Source of the DNA: Bacteroidales bacterium
Lineage (GTDB): Bacteria > Bacteroidota > Bacteroidia > Bacteroidales > Dysgonomonadaceae
Direction of reading: 5' to 3'
DNA length: 5,997 nt
Assembly: GCA_012841425.1 (NCBI GenBank)
Contig: DUUR01000084.1
Location: forward strand, 1-5,997
Under the pieces are notes generated by a model that was not told where the DNA came from, ran no database searches, and saw only the letters and a program-made list of their open reading frames with translations. A program made the translations under genes and the position numbers. Every line of letters begins with the position of its first letter. The first letter of the stretch is position 1. Of the stretch, positions 3,516-5,997 are shown piece by piece.

Positions 3516-5997
3516 TTACTCTTCTATCTTCTCCAGAGCAAAGCTAGCTTGTTGCATTCTCATATAAGAACGATATCGCCATTTTGCATTCTCCTCAGCA
3601 GCATCAAACAATTCATCAGCTTCTGCAGGAAATGACTTAAGCAGTTGCGTATAACGCACTTCTCCCATAAGGAAGCTCCTGAATTTACTCCAATCGGGTT
3701 CTTTACTATCAAACTGAAATGGATTTTGACCCTCTTCCTCAAGACGAGGATCATAACGCCATAATTGCCAATAACCACATTCTACAGCAAGTTTCTGCTC
3801 TGTTTGTGCTTGCCCCATTCCTCTTCTCAATCCATGACTAATACATGGTGAATAAGCAATCACAAGTGAAGGTCCGTTGTACGATTCAGCCTCACGAAGG
3901 GCCTTTAGAGTCTGTGCCTGACTAGCACCCATTGCAACTTGTGCCACATACACATATCCATAAGTTGTAGCAATCATTCCAAGATCTTTCTTACGCACCC
4001 TTTTGCCTGCAGCAGCAAACTTAGCTACTGCCGCAATAGGAGTAGATTTAGAAGACTGACCTCCTGTATTTGAATAAACCTCTGTATCTAATACCAATAC
4101 ATTTATATTCTTTCCACTTGCAAGAACATGGTCCAAGCCACCAAAACCAATATCATATGCCCATCCGTCACCACCAAATACCCATATAGACTTCTTGGCA
4201 AGATATTTCTCTAAAGAAAGAATTTCTTTAGCAATAGGCATTTCGCTGCCAGATAATGAAGCAACCAGTTTTGCAGAAACCTCTTTCGATAAATCAGAAT
4301 CATCTTTATGAGTTATCCACAAGTTAAACAACTCATTCTGCTCTTCAGTGAACTCATTCGTAGATATAGCCTTAGTCATAAGGTTATTCAACCTGTTTCT
4401 CATACTTTCATGAGCAATAGCAAAGCCATAACCAAACTCAGCATTATCTTCAAACAACGAGTTTGCCCAAGCAGGACCTTTACCCTCTTCGTTTTTAGTA
4501 TACGGAGTTGCAGGTGCCGAAGCGCCATATATCGACGAACAACCAGTTGCATTTGCAATCATCATCCTATCGCCATACAACTGAGTTACCAGCTTCACGT
4601 AAGGAGTTTCACCACAACCAGAACATGCACCCGAGAATTCAAATAGAGGTGTTGCAAACTGAGAGTTCTTTACATTCAACTTAGTATCAACAAGATGCGC
4701 CTTACTAGTAACATTCTCCATCATCCAGTCCCAGTTCTTCTGATTCTCAAGCTGAGACTCTATAGAAACCATCTCAATAGCTTTCTCACCTTTTCTTCCC
4801 GGACAAATGTCAACACAGTTTCCACAACCCAAACAGTCGAGTACATCAACCTGAATGCGGAATCCCATATTAGCAAATTGCTTACCCTGTGCTTTAAGCA
4901 GTTCTACACCTTCTCCAACCCCTTGCTGCTCTTTCTCATCAAGCATGAAAGGGCGAATTGTTGCGTGAGGACAAACATATGCACACTGATTACACTGTAT
5001 ACAGTTTTCTGGTATCCAAACAGGCACACTTGCCGCTACACCACGCTTCTCGTATTTTGATGTACCAACATCCCATGTTCCATCTTCGCGCCCTTTAAAG
5101 GCCGATACAGGCAAGCTGTAACCATTTTGAGCATTAACTGGACGAACAACATTTTTTATAAACTCTGGCACCTCATCAGTGCTTTCATTATAAACTTGAA
5201 TATCTGACCATTCTTTTAATACCTCTACCTCTTCAACATCTCCGCCACGGTCAACCGCAGCATAGTTCATATTTACAATTGTTTCACCTTTTCTACCATA
5301 CGATTTAACAATGAACTTCTTCATCTGATCAACCGCAAGATCATAAGGTATAACATTAGATATTTTAAAGAAAGCAGATTGCAAAATTGTGTTTGTTCTA
5401 TTACCAAGACCAATCTCCTCTGCAATTTTTGTTGCATTAATTATATAAAGTTTTATATCATTGTCGGCAAAATACTTCTTTATATGATCGGGAAGATGTT
5501 TTGCCACCTCTTCTTTAGCCCACAAAGAGTTAAGGAGGAATGTGCCGTTCTTTTTAAGACCTGCTGTTACATCATACAAATGTAAATATGCAGGAACATG
5601 GCATGCCACAAAATTAGGAGTGTTTACCAGATATGGCGAACGAATTGGATTGTCACCAAATCTAAGATGAGAGCATGTAAAGCCGCCCGACTTCTTAGAG
5701 TCGTATGCAAAATACGCCTGTACATACTTTTCAGTATTATCACCAATAATCTTAATTGAGTTTTTGTTTGCCCCCACAGTACCATCAGATCCAAGTCCAT
5801 AAAACTTAGCCTCATAAGTGGTTTCATCCATAGATATTTCATCCTTCATCGGTAGCGATTTGAATGTAACATCATCTACAATACCAATTGTGAAATCATT
5901 TTTAGGCATCTTCATCGATAGGTTCTCAAATACAGATATAATCTGAGTAGGAGTTGTATCCTTAGAAGAAAGACCATATATACCCCCTACAATTTCA
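3516..5997 (-). CDS. nifJ: Pyruvate:ferredoxin (flavodoxin) oxidoreductase, C-terminal ~826 residues (runs off right edge)
   Basis: Oxidatively decarboxylates pyruvate with CoA to acetyl-CoA and CO2, reducing ferredoxin or flavodoxin; an oxygen-sensitive cytoplasmic enzyme of anaerobic metabolism. The frame stays open to the right edge: upstream of the ATG at 5913-5915 it reads GGIYGLSSKDTTPTQII, a conserved NifJ segment, so that ATG is internal. Roughly 350-400 N-terminal residues (pyruvate-binding domain I and most of domain II) lie outside the window. In order: end of domain II; gamma-type domain III from YGLGSDGTVGANKNS (near 5790); EKR motif KYEKRG (near 5045-5060); two 4Fe-4S motifs CIQCNQCAYVCP (4968-5003) and CLGCGNCVDIC (4803-4835); TPP domain with ACSGCGETPY (near 4605-4632), NATGCSS (near 4530-4555), GGDGWAYDIG (near 4145-4176) and DTEVYSNTGGQ (near 4055-4090); SPCISHG (near 3833-3853). 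The CxxC of ACSGC, the Cys of NATGC and the Cys of SPCISHG are the expected ligands of the third cluster. The gene ends with a normal single-chain C-terminus, and a hairpin follows. Confidence 0.97.
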   Translation of the reverse strand, partial: EIVGGIYGLSSKDTTPTQIISVFENLSMKMPKNDFTIGIVDDVTFKSLPMKDEISMDETTYEAKFYGLGSDGTVGANKNSIKIIGDNTEKYVQAYFAYDSKKSGGFTCSHLRFGDNPIRSPYLVNTPNFVACHVPAYLHLYDVTAGLKKNGTFLLNSLWAKEEVAKHLPDHIKKYFADNDIKLYIINATKIAEEIGLGNRTNTILQSAFFKISNVIPYDLAVDQMKKFIVKSYGRKGETIVNMNYAAVDRGGDVEEVEVLKEWSDIQVYNESTDEVPEFIKNVVRPVNAQNGYSLPVSAFKGREDGTWDVGTSKYEKRGVAASVPVWIPENCIQCNQCAYVCPHATIRPFMLDEKEQQGVGEGVELLKAQGKQFANMGFRIQVDVLDCLGCGNCVDICPGRKGEKAIEMVSIESQLENQKNWDWMMENVTSKAHLVDTKLNVKNSQFATPLFEFSGACSGCGETPYVKLVTQLYGDRMMIANATGCSSIYGASAPATPYTKNEEGKGPAWANSLFEDNAEFGYGFAIAHESMRNRLNNLMTKAISTNEFTEEQNELFNLWITHKDDSDLSKEVSAKLVASLSGSEMPIAKEILSLEKYLAKKSIWVFGGDGWAYDIGFGGLDHVLASGKNINVLVLDTEVYSNTGGQSSKSTPIAAVAKFAAAGKRVRKKDLGMIATTYGYVYVAQVAMGASQAQTLKALREAESYNGPSLVIAYSPCISHGLRRGMGQAQTEQKLAVECGYWQLWRYDPRLEEEGQNPFQFDSKEPDWSKFRSFLMGEVRYTQLLKSFPAEADELFDAAEENAKWRYRSYMRMQQASFALEKIEE

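Noticed and set aside
4211..4231. 9-bp inverted repeat CTAAAGAAA-GAA-TTTCTTTAG inside nifJ
   Set aside because: It has only two G-C pairs and lies in Lys/Leu/Glu codons of an AT-rich gene. Such low-complexity matches are expected by chance.
4308..5060. Plus-strand open frames of 112 and 121 codons antisense to nifJ
   Set aside because: They overlap the conserved Fe-S and TPP-binding coding regions of nifJ, show no domain, and have no promoter-like context.
5599..5610. 10-bp palindrome TGGCATGCCA within nifJ
   Set aside because: Short palindromes of this size are expected by chance in 6 kb, and this one encodes the conserved ACHVP region of NifJ.
5913..5915. ATG that could be taken as the start of a shorter nifJ-like gene
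   Set aside because: The frame is open upstream to the window edge and encodes conserved NifJ sequence (GGIYGLSSKDTTP), so this Met is internal to a longer gene.
1..5997. Possible mobile element, CRISPR, tRNA, rRNA or riboswitch
   Set aside because: Reading both strands showed no transposase or integrase signature, no spaced direct repeats, no tRNA-like cloverleaf and no room for a large structured RNA; the longest gap is 133 nt.

Overview
The window looks like ordinary chromosomal housekeeping DNA from a Bacteroidota member, most likely a Bacteroidales (Dysgonomonas/Proteiniphilum-like at a guess; the genus cannot be fixed from the sequence alone). The reasons are the AT-rich composition, the lack of Shine-Dalgarno sequences before start codons, a perfect Bacteroidetes-type -7 box (TAnnTTTG) ahead of aroQ, the protein subtypes, and the gene order aroQ - pyk - O-methyltransferase - rbfA - FtsX-like permease, which I know as a recurring Bacteroidetes cluster.

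All genes lie on the minus strand, so transcription runs from the right edge to the left. From right to left: (1) the C-terminal ~826 residues of nifJ (pyruvate:ferredoxin/flavodoxin oxidoreductase), entering from beyond the right edge and ending at 3516; (2) a 133-nt gap with a hairpin (probable nifJ terminator) that abuts a good aroQ promoter; (3) aroQ, type II 3-dehydroquinate dehydratase; (4) a 122-nt gap with a perfect 10-bp inverted repeat and a weak promoter candidate; (5) pyk, pyruvate kinase; (6) a SAM-dependent O-methyltransferase of the YrrM/COG4122 type; (7) rbfA, ribosome-binding factor A; (8) the first ~118 codons of an FtsX/LolE-like ABC transporter permease that runs off the left edge and appears to start at TTG. 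There is no gene-free stretch above 300 bases.

Functionally, pyk makes pyruvate and nifJ oxidises it to acetyl-CoA with reduction of ferredoxin, so the two sit at the same metabolic node, though they are probably separate transcription units. The aroQ-to-permease block (gaps of 122, 19, 2 and 12 nt) reads as one operon mixing shikimate synthesis, glycolysis, methyl transfer, 30S ribosome maturation and an envelope transport component.

I found no mobile element, CRISPR, RNA gene, phage or defence system, and nothing that amounts to a new biological system. The points worth a second look are small: a perfect 11-bp inverted repeat inside the methyltransferase gene that coincides with an unusual stretch of protein sequence, an 18-bp perfect palindrome just inside pyk, the dyad in the pyk leader, and the same-frame rbfA stop / permease TTG start junction.
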